NCBI GenBank assembly: GCA_001247695.2
Contig: LGRX02034764.1
Location: 25,973 to 89,972, forward strand
Length of the DNA: 64,000 nt
Origin: Cymbomonas tetramitiformis
Taxonomy: Eukaryota; Chlorophyta; Pyramimonadophyceae; Pyramimonadales; Pyramimonadaceae
Direction of reading: 5' to 3'
Part shown: positions 52,976 through 64,000 of the stretch, piece by piece
Position numbering within the stretch: position 1 is the stretch's first letter
How the letters are laid out: the number at the start of each line of letters is the position of its first letter
Made by a program: the position numbers and the translations under genes
The notes under the pieces: generated by a model
Told to the model about the DNA's origin: nothing
The model's database searches: none
What the model saw: the letters and a program-made list of their open reading frames with translations, nothing else

Positions 52976-54793
52976 GAAGGAAGGCAGTGGTGTATGGCCA
53001 CAAATCATATCGAAAAGAGGTTGTATCAAGACTGGGCGACAAAGGACAAGTCACTGACCGTCCCTGCTCACACCGCTGCATAAGCGCTGGGGCCGGGATT
53101 TCTACGACCTGTGTGCACCACGTCAATGCCAGCTTTGTCAGTTTTGCAACCTGGGAAAAGCAGTGATGGAAATGCAGATGACAGCTGTTGGCAGAGAAGC
53201 TGCAAAGGCCGCAAGAAGGCAGGCGAAGGGTTGCTTCCTGTACTAGTTAACCCCACTCCAAATCAAATGCAGTGTAGCACGGAGCAGAAAGGGCAATGGC
53301 AGGGATGTCCTTTTCGCCATCGCAGTACAACAGTGGAACAATGGAACAGATGTGATATATGCAGTTTCGTTACTCTTCACTACAACTTTCATTCAATGGC
53401 GCATGGTGTCCGAAGCTGAAGTGTTCCCTTGTTCGCGTTCAGAGGCGCCAAGCACACTCTCAGAAGTCTAGAGACCTTCTCTGACCTCGGATCGATCGAT
53501 TAGAGCGGCCTGTGATTGAAAGCAAAAGAAGATGAAAGGCAGAAAGACGACTGTCAGCTGACGCACCACTGATGGTTCCGTGCCCGCGCTAACGACTTCA
53601 GGATATCGGGCGTGCAGCTTGAGAGTAAGGTGCAGGTCCGCCTAGCCATGAGCAACACCGCTTCCACACAGCACCTTTGGGCACAAGCGTAGGCTGCTAG
53701 ACTGTCAAGCTAACGACTCGACAGCTGGAAAAATAAAGACAGTCAGACAATGAAGCGGAAGACACGGCGTTTCCTAACTGAGCAATATTCATGTTCAGGA
53801 GATGCTGAAAGAAGAAACTCTCAGTTGACAGTGCATCTATCATAAGCTTACTGCAAACTTGATTGAACAGTTGATGTGAAGCGAGCATGTTCTGTTGAAC
53901 AGTGAGCATAGGTGTAGGAAGTACGCACGTCGGAAGTCGCTAGCGGGAACCTTCAGACAAACAACGAAGACGGCCGAGTCAGAAACCGCAGTTTGCAGAA
54001 CATTCGAAACTAATGAAAACCTCTCTTATGCACTTATCATAGCTCTGACTGTTTATGGCATCTCAACTGGAACGGATAGCAGTGAAATACGATTGGATAC
54101 AGCCCTGCACAGTCTGGAAGGTCGGCCATATAACACAGCGTTGGAACATTGCATACGGTCATGGATTCCATGATTTCTACAAAGCTCTATTTCAGAACGC
54201 ACGATAAGCGGCGGGATTATCAATACGTGTCAAGATGGTTTGGCGCACCTCACGGCCGCAATTGCTGGCTTGCAGTGCGGGGCAGGCCTGCGCCCAGACC
54301 CAGCTTCCCGTGAACATCTCTCCTAACTAGTACGCCCGTAGGCACTAAATAAATGAGACGGCAAAGCAGGCGCCGGCATAAGACAGGTTCCCTCAAGATG
54401 AATATAAACTTAACTGCATACTTGGAAGCTTTTATCGACGCAAACAGCGAAATCCTTTCCAGCGGGCCCTTTCTCTTGTACTTTAGTACAGCCTCCAAGA
54501 CTGTGCAGGGCTAGTTGCTCGTATGGCCCGGAGGAGCAGGCAGCGGCCAGACCTTTCCATGTCCACTTCTCCAAAAATATGGACGCGAGGGCCTGGCCAT
54601 CCTCCCGCCCCCCTCGACACAAGGCAATGCGCTCAAAGACGTTTCGGGAGTATTATTCGGCTGCTAACAACTGACACAACTGTAGAACGTAGCAGCGGCA
54701 GGGAAGAGTATCTAGAAGGTTTTTGAGGCAGTTGATTCCCAGGGCTCACTGTGACGAGTGAAAAAATAGATCTTCACAAGTGAGAAAGCAAAC
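52976..54793. other. No gene identified; possible 3' exons of the minus-strand gene at 54.8 kb
   Basis: A minus-strand segment at about 54622-54425 is open up to a candidate donor (ccaa|gtatgc) and reads WTWKGLAAACSSGPYEQLALH. A second open stretch lies at 53909-53697. Neither matches a family, and splice partners were not resolved. Confidence 0.35.
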
Positions 54794-54880
54794 CTCCCAT
54801 TCGCGTTAGCTGATCCAGCTCATAGATGTTCGCATATACCCCTCTTGGCAGGAACTCTACCAGGGCGATCTCGCATGCAT
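54794..54880 (-). CDS. Exon resembling PIG-X/PBN1 (GPI mannosyltransferase I subunit)
   Basis: On the minus strand an exon runs from an acceptor (ctgttccag, first base 54880) to a candidate donor (ggag|gtttgc, last base 54794). It encodes ACEIALVEFLPRGVYANIYELDQLTRMG. The pattern C-E-x-x-L-x-x-x-L-P-x-G-V-(Y/F)-x-(D/N)-x-(Y/F)-E-L is the signature of PIG-X/Pbn1, the ER-membrane partner that stabilises the first GPI-anchor mannosyltransferase. Upstream exons probably lie at about 54.9-55.15 kb (SCIVDELNSF or an overlapping frame), but they could not be joined with confidence. Only this exon supports the assignment. Confidence 0.5.
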
Positions 54881-56237
54881 CTGGAACAGGATGCAGAAAC
54901 GAGATGTTACAATAAAGTTAATATGGAAAAAGAATTCAATTCGTCTACGATGCAGCTGATCTCGTCGCGGCTTCCCGGCCACATTGCCCGCATCGGATGA
55001 AAACGTGTTCCTCGCGCTGCCGACAAAGTGAATGAAGTTTTCTGTGTAGACCATCGGAGTGAAGCCCACCCTGATTTTGTTTCGATGGCCTTGTCAAGTG
55101 TGTTTGCAAGCTGCGATGAAACCCTGACCTGTTGCATTTTCAGCCACATATCTGCAGTTAAATATCTTCAAAGTGAGCGTAAACCAGGCGTTAAAATTTT
55201 CCAACAGTCATGCGGGTCATATATTTGAGTTCCTCTTTATTTGAACTAGAAACTTGCCCTGTTATTATCCTTGAGATGTTCCATCCTGCATCTTGAGTAG
55301 CATCAAAAGGCACTTCTGCAAACAGACAGACGTGAACATAAAATCAACTAGAACGTATAGTCAGGAAAGCCAACGTCAAAATTTTGAAATGGCGTCGCCA
55401 TGATGAAATGCAATAATAACCTGTTTGCCCGTGTAGAAGTTCTTCTGACTGAATATCAAAAAAGGTAGATGCAAGAAGCAGTGCTTGATCGTCAACTTCT
55501 AAGTCTGGCGCAAACACCCGAGGGCATCGAAACCGTTGGAATAAATATACTATAAAATAAATTAAGGCAACATAACCACTTCTAGAATAAAAGACTGTAC
55601 CAGTACCTTGCAGTGACTGCGTTTTCGTGACAAATGGCGTAAGCAGTGTCCATGCAGCTAACAGGAAGGTGGTTCTAAATATCAAATGCGGTTTAAGAAG
55701 GTGATTCATTATGAACTTCAATACCTCGCGTTATGTTACAGTCCACTGATGAATAGCGTGATTTTTTTCCCCCTAAAGCCTGCAAACCCTAAGCCCTAAC
55801 GTTGATCCAGTTTTTCAGATTGAAGACTGTGGCACACGACAGTCAGAGTCACCTGCCGTAGAGAGGCCAGCCGAAAAATCGAAGTCGTCCGATGGTAACT
55901 TTTAGGGTATCAAAATGACCGTTAGATCAACCTGATGAAGAATATATATAATACCCCTATGTGATTTCGAGGGGAAGATTGCCAATTTTAGCGATTTCTA
56001 CCTCTATGTTGACCCGCCCTCGACTAGATGTTTCGGCATAGCGTTGAGGCGTCCCCTTCTCGTAGCCCCCGATTTTTGTTTTTTACACAGTTAACGTTGC
56101 GTATTGCAGATTTTTGCATTCTCGATTCGATTTGGTCAGCATACCGAATTTCATGGGAAATCCGAGCCAGATTCACAAAAACTGCATGCTCACAAGGCAT
56201 GTGGCATGTGTGGGTGGACGGGGGTTACATACTCGTT

Positions 56238-56653
56238 AAGTGCATAATTTCGGTAAATGTTATTATACGGCTTGATATTTTTGGAGAAGTTTGGAGAAGG
56301 TTTGGACAAACTCAAAAATATTAAATTTTGACATTTAGGATTTAGGAGTAGTCGTGCGGGGTCATTTTGGTCACTGCAAACCGCAGGAAATCGTGTTTTG
56401 CACTTGGCATGCATGCGCGTCGCATGAATGTGTTGATAAAAGGTCATCGCCGAGTTTGGGAAGGTGCACCAAGTTAGTTGAAGGCACATGAAAGTTGCAT
56501 AGCCAAGATTTTAGGGTTTTAGGGTTGCTGGCGGGTGAAATATTGGCTGTGAGAGCAGGGGTTTCGCGTATGCGGGGTCCACTATAAAGTGCATAATTTC
56601 GGTAAATGTTATTATACGGCTTGATATTTTTGGAGAAGTTTGGAGAAGGTTTG
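56238..56653. repeat. 67-bp perfect direct repeat, 349 bp apart
   Basis: 56238-56304 and 56587-56653 are identical (aagtgcataatttcggtaaa to gagaaggtttg). They may be the ends of a small insertion or a local duplication. No inverted ends or flanking duplication were found. Confidence 0.8.
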
Positions 56654-57689
56654 TAACAAACGCCGGCCTCCCATGGTACCGTGCCGGGTTTGTCCAGCTA
56701 GTGACAGGCGTGACAGATATGACGAGTATGACAGGTCTCGCGAGAGATGACTGCTCGAGAGAAATAGACTTGGTAAAGAAGATATGGTCATTATCAGGTG
56801 ACCGCGGAGTGATAAGAGGATATGACAGTTACAAGTTTGCCACTGACGTGTCAGTCGGAATGCGGTAAACGGTAACATTGTTAAAGCTGGCATGGAATAA
56901 TGACTTTCTATTGGCTAGATGAAGATTTCAGGGCGGAAGCCTGTTACAGTTTTTGCAGATGTGACAATGGCTCGAGATATAAGTAAGCTCTGACCGCAGG
57001 TCAGGATTAGAGGACTCATTATTGTTTTGCCTTCGCAAGTGCTAGGTGGTTGTTCGCGTGCCAGTGCTAGACATTTCTGCTCACATTTTTGTACAATAAT
57101 TCGTACTTTTGGTTATTATGTTGATCTTTTGATGAATATATTTTACTGCGGTTTTTATCTTTTTACAAAACAATTTTGTCCTGCGCAGAGCGGTTTTTTA
57201 TTTCAGTGCGAATTCAGAAGTAGAGACCCTTTGGCGACAAGTTCACAGCAGTTGGTAATAGCAGATTCGGGAGACAAGCGACTCCAGGTATTAGGGCTGA
57301 TAAGCGAGCCCTCAGTATATCAATAATAAGCTGGTGTTTATTGAACAGTAAACACGCATGCAACGTATGAGCGGGGATGAGTGCAGGCTTCTGTGAGAAG
57401 ATACTGCTCTAGCGCAACGCTAGCTCATGTATACCAGATGTCTCCCATCGCATAGATGGTACCGCCATTGGGTTGTGAACCCGAGACATTGGTTGAACGA
57501 CCAGTATAGGCAGAACGAATGATGCGTTCGCCCTAATATACTGCGCATGCGTGTTCCGCACATGCTAGAAGCGAAGATGATTTCTTGTTTGTACTTCAAG
57601 ATTGTATCTTGCTTTGCCATCTTCGAGTTCGACGTACGAACTCTCGATGACAGGTATCATTCAAGTCTTTCCTTGAATAAATGACAGAT

Positions 57690-57870
57690 GATGTGACTTA
57701 TCATCTCGATGACATGCACAGTCATAGTCGACCGTACTGACGACTGTCTGACGACTGTCTGACGACTGTCTGTCATTATAATATATGACATGACTCGACA
57801 TGACATGACATGACATGGTATGACATGTCTGACAGGTATGACACGTATGACATGTATGACACATGTGTCA
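57690..57870. repeat. Microsatellite-like tract
   Basis: Runs of gactgtctgac (three copies) are followed by gacatgacatgacatgaca and variants such as ggtatgacacgtatgac. Short ORFs through this tract encode Cys/His repeats and are artefacts. Confidence 0.85.
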
Positions 57871-58880
57871 TCGGTCATAACCCTGACAGATCTCCCCTCT
57901 TAAAAGAGTTGTGACCTCACAACGGGCATACCTTTGTATATGTCTATGATGTCTTTGTTGTTGTTGCTTCTTGCTGGTACCAGTCTTCTTACACCGATTT
58001 GAGGCGTCCCTCATGGTGTTTTTAGGTTATTGGGGGGAACTGAGTCCACTTTAGTCCCTCACCTTAGGCATTAGCCTTACAGTTCTTAGGATGTAGCCCC
58101 CTTTGAATTGCGTATCGTGTTTCACAGTGACGATTCAAGGTTCAATGAATTGCGTTTCGTGATACAGATTGACGCTGGATTACTGATTGATCCACACGTA
58201 TCGTGCGTCAAAGTGACGATTCAAAGTATCCGAGGTTTACGTTACGGATTATTGCGCTAGCCGTCGTCGCTTTTGCGAACGATGATCCCACGATTTAACG
58301 ATTTATAATCGAACGATTCTCGGCCTGATATAGTGCACCCAACCCTTCCTCCCCTCCTTAAGCTACTTTGGAGGATCACAGGCGGCAACGGGGAGCCCGT
58401 GTTTGTTTCCGGAGTTATTTCACCGGGGCTTGTTTTAATGCAAATGGAGAAGGCCCTGCTTACGAGATATCGGAGGGTCTTTATAAGTCCACTTTAAATC
58501 CTCACCCGTCTGCCAAACTCCTTTTTCGGTCCGGTACGCGCGCTTTGACGAACATCTATCGCGATGAGTGAGAATGGATTCGCCACGTACTAATGTGAAA
58601 TTTATTTAGTTATGTTTGTCAAGCACAACTTAGGATCACAACTCCGTCTACCTCAGTCGATGTCTCCGGTAGCTTCGGATGACTGGTCACAGAATCCGAT
58701 GACAAACCACGGTCTTGGCAAAGGTAGCATTAGCAGTTTTTCACAGATATTGGTACCCGCATATGCGTATCTGTGTAAGGGTATGATTTATACAAGGCTC
58801 ACTACACCTTAGCAAGGAAGGATCAATTCCCGCTCCTGTCATATCAATTTGATGCAGGGTAAAAATGTTAGGGATATAAC

Positions 58881-58975
58881 CCTGCAGTTCTCGGGATGCT
58901 GCCCTGCAGTTTTTTTTGGGATGCAGCCCTGCAGTTCTCGGGATGCAGCCCCGCAGTTCTTGGGATGCAGCCCTG
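58881..58975. repeat. 22-bp tandem repeat, four copies
   Basis: The unit ccctgcagttctcgggatgc with ag recurs four times with small changes; one copy has an expanded T run. Confidence 0.85.
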
Positions 58976-60147
58976 ATTATATACGACCGATCGACGAAAA
59001 CCTCTTGGGTACATGTTTCCACGGCCTGATTATTATTAGGTCGGCAATTTATTGGCAAAAGTCATCGGTTATCAGCTTTTGACTCAGAAGCCACAATGTT
59101 ATAGAAGCTGCGACCTATTGTAACCATATGCGGCAGTTATGCCTGCAGCATACGTAGACAATATGATTATGTGGAACTTATAATCCCACTTAAGTTGCAT
59201 CATGATAAATTTATCCAGGTGTTAACAAGTGTTCAGGATTTGATAAGGGGTTGACGCCCCACAGGCCAAAGGTCACTATCTCGTAAGGCTCGCCTCAAGT
59301 GTGCGGCTTTGAGGATCAGTGTCCTGGCGAGGCACAGTCATGATGCTTCCTAGTCCATAATGGAGCTGGAAATGAGAATGCTCAAGATATCCGAAGACAG
59401 GAAGGCTTTTGGTTGGCCAGAGTTGCTGTCTAGATGCTTAACCTCGATGGGATGGCATTCGGATACAAACTGTGCAACCATGCATGTGACTTATGCATTG
59501 GTGTATGACTTTGATGAATTGTCTCTTGTCATGAACCTGGAAGGAATGACGGCAAATAGCTAGAGTGGCGGATTTACTCACTCGGCTTTGCTGTTATGGA
59601 ATTCGATGCCTGATGGCACAACTGGCAATCCTTTGCTCAGATGTTTTCCTTAAGACATTGGCAACAACTTGTGTGCCAGCTTCTCTAGATTGGGGAGAAA
59701 CCATGGATCAACAATTCATCAATCAAAACACATGTTACCAAGGTTGATTCAACGAATCCTTCAACTCTTGAAATTTCGACAATCAGCATCTTAGGCTGTT
59801 GACGTCAAAGTGATGGTCGTAAGCTTACAATATAGCTTATTCACATTTGAAAAACCATCGTTCTCCTATGTCAGTGCCCTTCATATAATATGATAGAGCC
59901 GGAGAAATATGCATCTATGATTTCTTCATAATGAACTTCATGTGTCAGTAAGTCAAATAAGACTTCATTTGATGTTTCAATCGGCATGATGTACCGTGTC
60001 ATCAACTTTATGGCTGCTATATACAGATGCTGGAACTTTTGATAAGATTTTTAATCTTCCAAGCAAAATCACAATGATGTAAATCAATATGTGGCAAGCA
60101 GCTGTATGAAGAATGAATGAATCTATACTCCTTCCTCCCCCTTTTAA

Positions 60148-60989
60148 CCCCTAAACGGCGGTTGGAATTTTATGCAAAAAATGGTGTTTTCGAGAATGCA
60201 CTCGGTGTGGTCTCTTGCGACCTCGATGTGCATGCACAGTGTCATATATGTCTTGTATGGCCATCATATAAGCTTAGGAGCATCATAACACGCATCCCTA
60301 TCGTCAATATATGCGGATTTATGACATATCCAAGCCAAAATTTGGTGTTTTTGGGGCAGGTAAAATTTCTTCAATCCCCCATTACAACTTGCATCTCGAT
60401 TTACTTGGGTGACTACCGTCATGAAACCTTGAGAATAAGTAATATTAACACATTCCCAACCAGTTGCACACATTTATCCCGGTGAATATGTCGGTTTTTA
60501 GGGAAAACACCCCAAAAAACACCAAAAAACACTCGATTGTAAATGTTTTCCATACTTAAGGATTTTTCACCCATACTTAAGCGCAATTTAGGACGATTGC
60601 TCCATATTCTTGGTGGTATATCGCATGGTTGATGCATACAACCACGAGGGTGATGCCAATGGACACGCGGCATGTTATACACCTTCTTAGTCCCACCTAT
60701 TTGGGCAGAAACGTCGGGTTTTAGCCTCGAAATTGTATGATTTTACGCAATATTCAAGCTCCCAAAGGCCAACTTTCAAGAATTGGCATAGTTGAACATG
60801 TTGGTATGTGAGATATATGGCGTATATCCACTACCCATCCCAATGATTCGTCATTCGCAACACACAAAATGGCATGTTTGAACGCCTTGAAATGCTCCTT
60901 ATGCCGACCCTTGAGCATGTGGTGCCACATGGATGCACATTCCCACGACCGGACTTGTTCCGATATCGGAACAATTCGCCGTTTAGGGG
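60148..60989. mobile_element. piggyBac-like MITE
   Basis: The 842-bp element begins CCCCTAAACGGCG and ends with its exact complement. TTAA flanks both sides (60144-60147 and 60990-60993), the piggyBac target. The mirror continues outward by three bases (ctt...aag). No transposase is encoded. A diverged fragment of the same family lies at 30.3-30.75 kb in the opposite orientation. Confidence 0.85.
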
Positions 60990-60993
60990 TTAA

Positions 60994-62700
60994 AAGAGGT
61001 GTATCGAACCAATCAGATGGTGATGGAGAATGTTATTCAATCATTATGTTATGTGAAAATGGTTTGATAGAAAATCAGACTGAGATTATTCATCGAATGT
61101 TTTCGAGGTAACAATGTCAATATGAACACCGATTTTCTCTAACGTCATACCGGCAATATGCCTGACGTTTTTGAATGTGGTAGATGCCAAATGATGTCAA
61201 TTCACTGTGATTCAATATGCAGTTTTTGGGTTGCAGCCTATATACATTGTCAGTTCAGGGTCACTATAGTGTGCCCAACTTAGACAATATTTCTGGATAA
61301 TGATTGTCATGATGAACAACGAAATCAGTGATGGTACCGAAATTAACTTTGGTATCGAAGCTAATGGAGAGTCAATCAAGAAGTGTCTGTAATGACAACA
61401 ACTTAGTACAAGCTGCATTTTCGTACTTGATGAATGGCTGGAATGTCATTTCATTATGACTAGAACATGGCATTGCCTAGTGATATGTGTATCTTTTTCA
61501 GTACATGATCACTTATCTCAATGGTGCCCATTTTATTTTTGGGCAAACACTATTCAGAGACTTGTCATGGTAAAGAAGTATGAATGATGAATGTGTCATT
61601 TCAATCCGATAGAATTGTGACTTGTTGATGACTATAAAATTTCTGTCACTTTTCAGAATGAGGATGAATTTTGGATAATTTCAACTCAGTACAAACCCAA
61701 GTGCATTCAAGTCCATTTGTATGCTCAGAATCTGAATCTAATGTACGTTCTATATGCACAGGATAGAACATATTTTCTATGTGATTCTGGATTCAGGAAT
61801 TAGAGTCAATGTAAAACTCTTTTCCTATTTCAGACGATGAAACCTTTATTCCCTTAGGTGCAATACCTTGTCTTAAGGAATAGTCATTTTCAATACAAGT
61901 TTCAATCGATTTTCTCAAATCTGTTACTTTTATGATGATCAGATTGGTCAACTTTACAGCATAACCACTTTCCCTCGCTGAAGGAGATGACTCCCATCAT
62001 AGGGCGGTATATTGGCTGTTTTCATATGACACATGGAAAACATGAATAACTCTTGGAGAATTTCGGGATAAACATCCTGAATTGGCTGTGCTTGATTGCT
62101 CTATGCCCAAGAATGACCGAAGAGATTGCTTGCCATCTTTCAGCCATATGGCGTGGAGGCTGCTTAACAACGGTTGGGACATAAGCTGGATAGCTATGTC
62201 AGCTATGTCGGAGGCTGAATAGCCATGATTACACAGATTCTGTCTTTCATGATGAATAGACCTTTGAGATATGGTGTCTGATGAATCAATACTTTTGACA
62301 ACAACTCAACCTTTAGGTATGATGAAGAGCTGATGATCTTTGCTGCAATGCAATTGTTTGATGCGTACCACTGAAATGCCTTGTGATATAATAATCTCAC
62401 TGCATAGGCTTTGTTCAATGGCGGTATGATAAGATATGTAATGATCCATGAAGACAAGATGGTTGGTATGGCTCATTCAGCAGGCATGATTACCTCAAAG
62501 AGATGCCAATACACGGATACATTTCAAGACATAAGGGCAATAGACTTATTATGTAGTCTTCAAAGGCAGCTAGCATTTATGCTGCATTGGTCAGCTCAGT
62601 GGCTTTGACCTATCTAGGTGTTGTACTCAGTAAAGCCTATCCAACACCAGGTGGGAAGGATGTCATAGCCTGATCGCGTCATGGTGACCTGAAATCGCGA
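60994..62700. other. AT-rich DNA without a recognised gene
   Basis: Short frames on both strands, none with a domain or good splice sites. No repeat recognised. Confidence 0.45.
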
Positions 62701-62963
62701 CCTGACCTCATCAAGGCGTGACACAAGCGTTGCCACGCTCGTGTCGCCGGCGATTCCTGGCGAAGTCCAAACGACCGCTCCCTAGATTCGATGATGCCTC
62801 GACTTTTGTTGTTAAATCCCTGAAACTCGACTCTCTGCGCTACAGTTCGTACGATTGGGGCGGGCATACCGCATGGTATCCCCCACTGCAAGCTTTAACA
62901 AATTTTAACCTTCGCAGCGCCCGCCCTTTACCTTTACCTCTTACTTCCTTCTTTCTCGCAAAA

Positions 62964-63918
62964 ATGCCAGGCGCGTGCAATGACCCAGATGCTGCTTCCC
63001 AAAAATATATTCAGAAAGTCTTAAACCGCACGCGACGAGATGAACAAGATGCTGACGGCTGCTGGTTGGTCGACCTGTGCGTCGACTGCAAGTTCGACAT
63101 CATGAAGAGTCGAAAAGAAATCGAACGCTGTCGCAGGCAACATGAGGGACCGAACTGGTACACCGTCGTGTTCCCAGCATGCGGCGACTGCTTGGTGGAG
63201 TACACCACCGTCGCCAAACGTGGTGATCAAACCACGACGCATGTTGTATGGTACGCATGCTAACCTGCCTGCCCTACTTTTCGTCAGCTTCTTGCTTCAA
63301 CCTCATCGTACGTTTCTTTTCTTCCAGGATCAAGTCGCGGCACCCGGATACCGGGCTGTACACCGTTCAAGACGCCGACCCCCCCCCACGCGATCCATGA
63401 GCGCGTGGCCTTGGAGTATCATTTCGCCAGGAGTGACTTCAAGGTCCACCGCGGCAGCAGATTGGACCAGGAGGGGTTTAGCCGCGTCGAACGGATGACT
63501 GGGCACTCCCTGTTTCCCACGCAGGTTCACCCAGCCGCAGGTAAAAATAATGCTTCTACTTGCCTTTCCCTCATCGTCTTCTTTATTTCTTTTATTCTTT
63601 TATTCTTTTAAAGAACGCATCTTTCCTTCCACAGCTGCTGGTCCGCCTCAACAGCCTGGCGCGGCTGCGGTCCAAAAAAAAAGGAAACGCGATGACAGAA
63701 AGGGTATTTCCTTTCCCACAGTCACCGTATGCATGTTTGGTTTTCTGCGCTGTCTTCTTTTAAGTCAATCTGTCTACAAGGGGTTTTCTTCTGATACTAA
63801 GAAGTTCTTCAACTAAGGGGTTTTCGCCTGATACCTACTGTGTGTGCCCCTTCAGCACAAGTGAAGCGGCAGGGTGGGACAGCCCAAGTACCAGCTTCTG
63901 CTGCTCATGCTGCTGCAG
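62964..63918 (+). CDS. 5' exons of an unrecognised nuclear-type protein (continues past the window)
   Basis: Four exons with GT-AG borders can be read: 62964-63250, 63328-63540, 63635-63703 and 63856-63918, with a possible fifth continuing to the window end. The product begins MPGACNDPDAASQKYIQKVLNRT and has a Cys-containing helical region (WLVDLCVDCKFDIMKSRKE, FPACGDCLVEY). Exon 2 contains ALEYHFARSDFKVHRGSRL. Exon 3 encodes a basic cluster KKRKRDDRK, a likely nuclear signal, after a Pro/Gln/Ala linker. The frame is consistent across exons 1, 3 and 4 only if the run of nine C at 63379-63387 is one base too long, so there is a frameshift or a homopolymer error in exon 2. No family was recognised. 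The start follows a pyrimidine-rich leader and an aaaATG context. Confidence 0.6.
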
Positions 63919-64000
63919 GTGCGTGCCCGCCTGCCCCTAGCATGCCCCATGGCCCAAGGTTGCCCTGTATGCCCCAAGCCCCAGGGGATGCATGCCCCAA

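Larger units (their letters stand above)
54900..60143. other. Long region without a recognised complete gene
   Basis: A minus-strand frame at 55721-55344 contains CPRVFAPDLEVDDQALLLAS, which looks coding, but its family and splice sites are unknown. The remainder is AT-rich, with the repeats listed separately. At 58.08-58.24 kb a phrase (cgtatcgtg...cagtgacgattcaa) occurs twice. No transposase or RT is visible. Confidence 0.4.

Noticed and set aside
57657..57878. Cys/His-rich small ORFs
   Set aside because: They are products of the gacat/gtcat microsatellite.

Overview
The window is nuclear DNA of a photosynthetic eukaryote, most likely a green alga. The best evidence is a seven-exon gene at 43.6-45.6 kb whose GT-AG-spliced product has a plastid transit peptide, a twin-arginine lumen-targeting segment and the full Psb27 fold. 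No bacterial-style operons, rRNA or CRISPR arrays are visible. Host genes are sparse and rich in small exons. Apart from PSB27 they are: cysteine-rich/EF-hand exons at 17.1-21.7 kb (minus), exons of an unidentified gene at 10.1-10.9 kb (minus), one PIG-X-like exon at 54.8 kb (minus), and the 5' part of an unrecognised gene that leaves the window at the right edge (62.96 kb onward, plus).

Most of the rest is transposable elements, many nested, with boundaries and target-site duplications (TSDs) readable by eye. Region by region: a CACTA-like MITE (1.2-1.6 kb); a complete young Ty1/copia element with identical LTRs (1.80-9.81 kb); a decayed minus-strand non-LTR-type reverse-transcriptase element (about 11.0-15.8 kb) with a second decayed copy on the plus strand (49.2-51.3 kb); a hAT MITE (16.5-17.0 kb); a foldback element and its truncated relative, the latter split by a pogo-like element (19.2-22.5 kb); a three-element LTR nest (23.55-30.27 kb); two related Gag-only LTR elements, one carrying a hAT MITE (30.97-34.57 kb) and one carrying a pogo-like element while itself splitting a 310-codon ORF (37.51-41.49 kb); a roughly 177-bp satellite (35.6-36.5 kb); a 28-bp minisatellite (51.3-53.0 kb); and a piggyBac-like MITE (60.15-60.99 kb).

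The genes fit together as a retroelement ecosystem. Only the copia element carries pol functions (protease, integrase, RT and, after a one-base frame change, RNase H). The others are Gag-only or nearly non-coding, yet their LTR/leader junctions all begin with a related GGTT-type sequence, consistent with shared half-tRNA(iMet) priming. The most interesting signals are: an adenine-methyltransferase-like domain (NPPY motif) inside the copia polyprotein; a Gag family with a variant zinc motif (C-x4-C-x6-H-x-H-x2-C) followed by an acidic region and a hydrophobic, probably membrane-spanning, segment but no pol; and two base-paired stem-loops kept, with compensatory changes, in four otherwise diverged LTR families, one of them enclosing the poly(A) signal.
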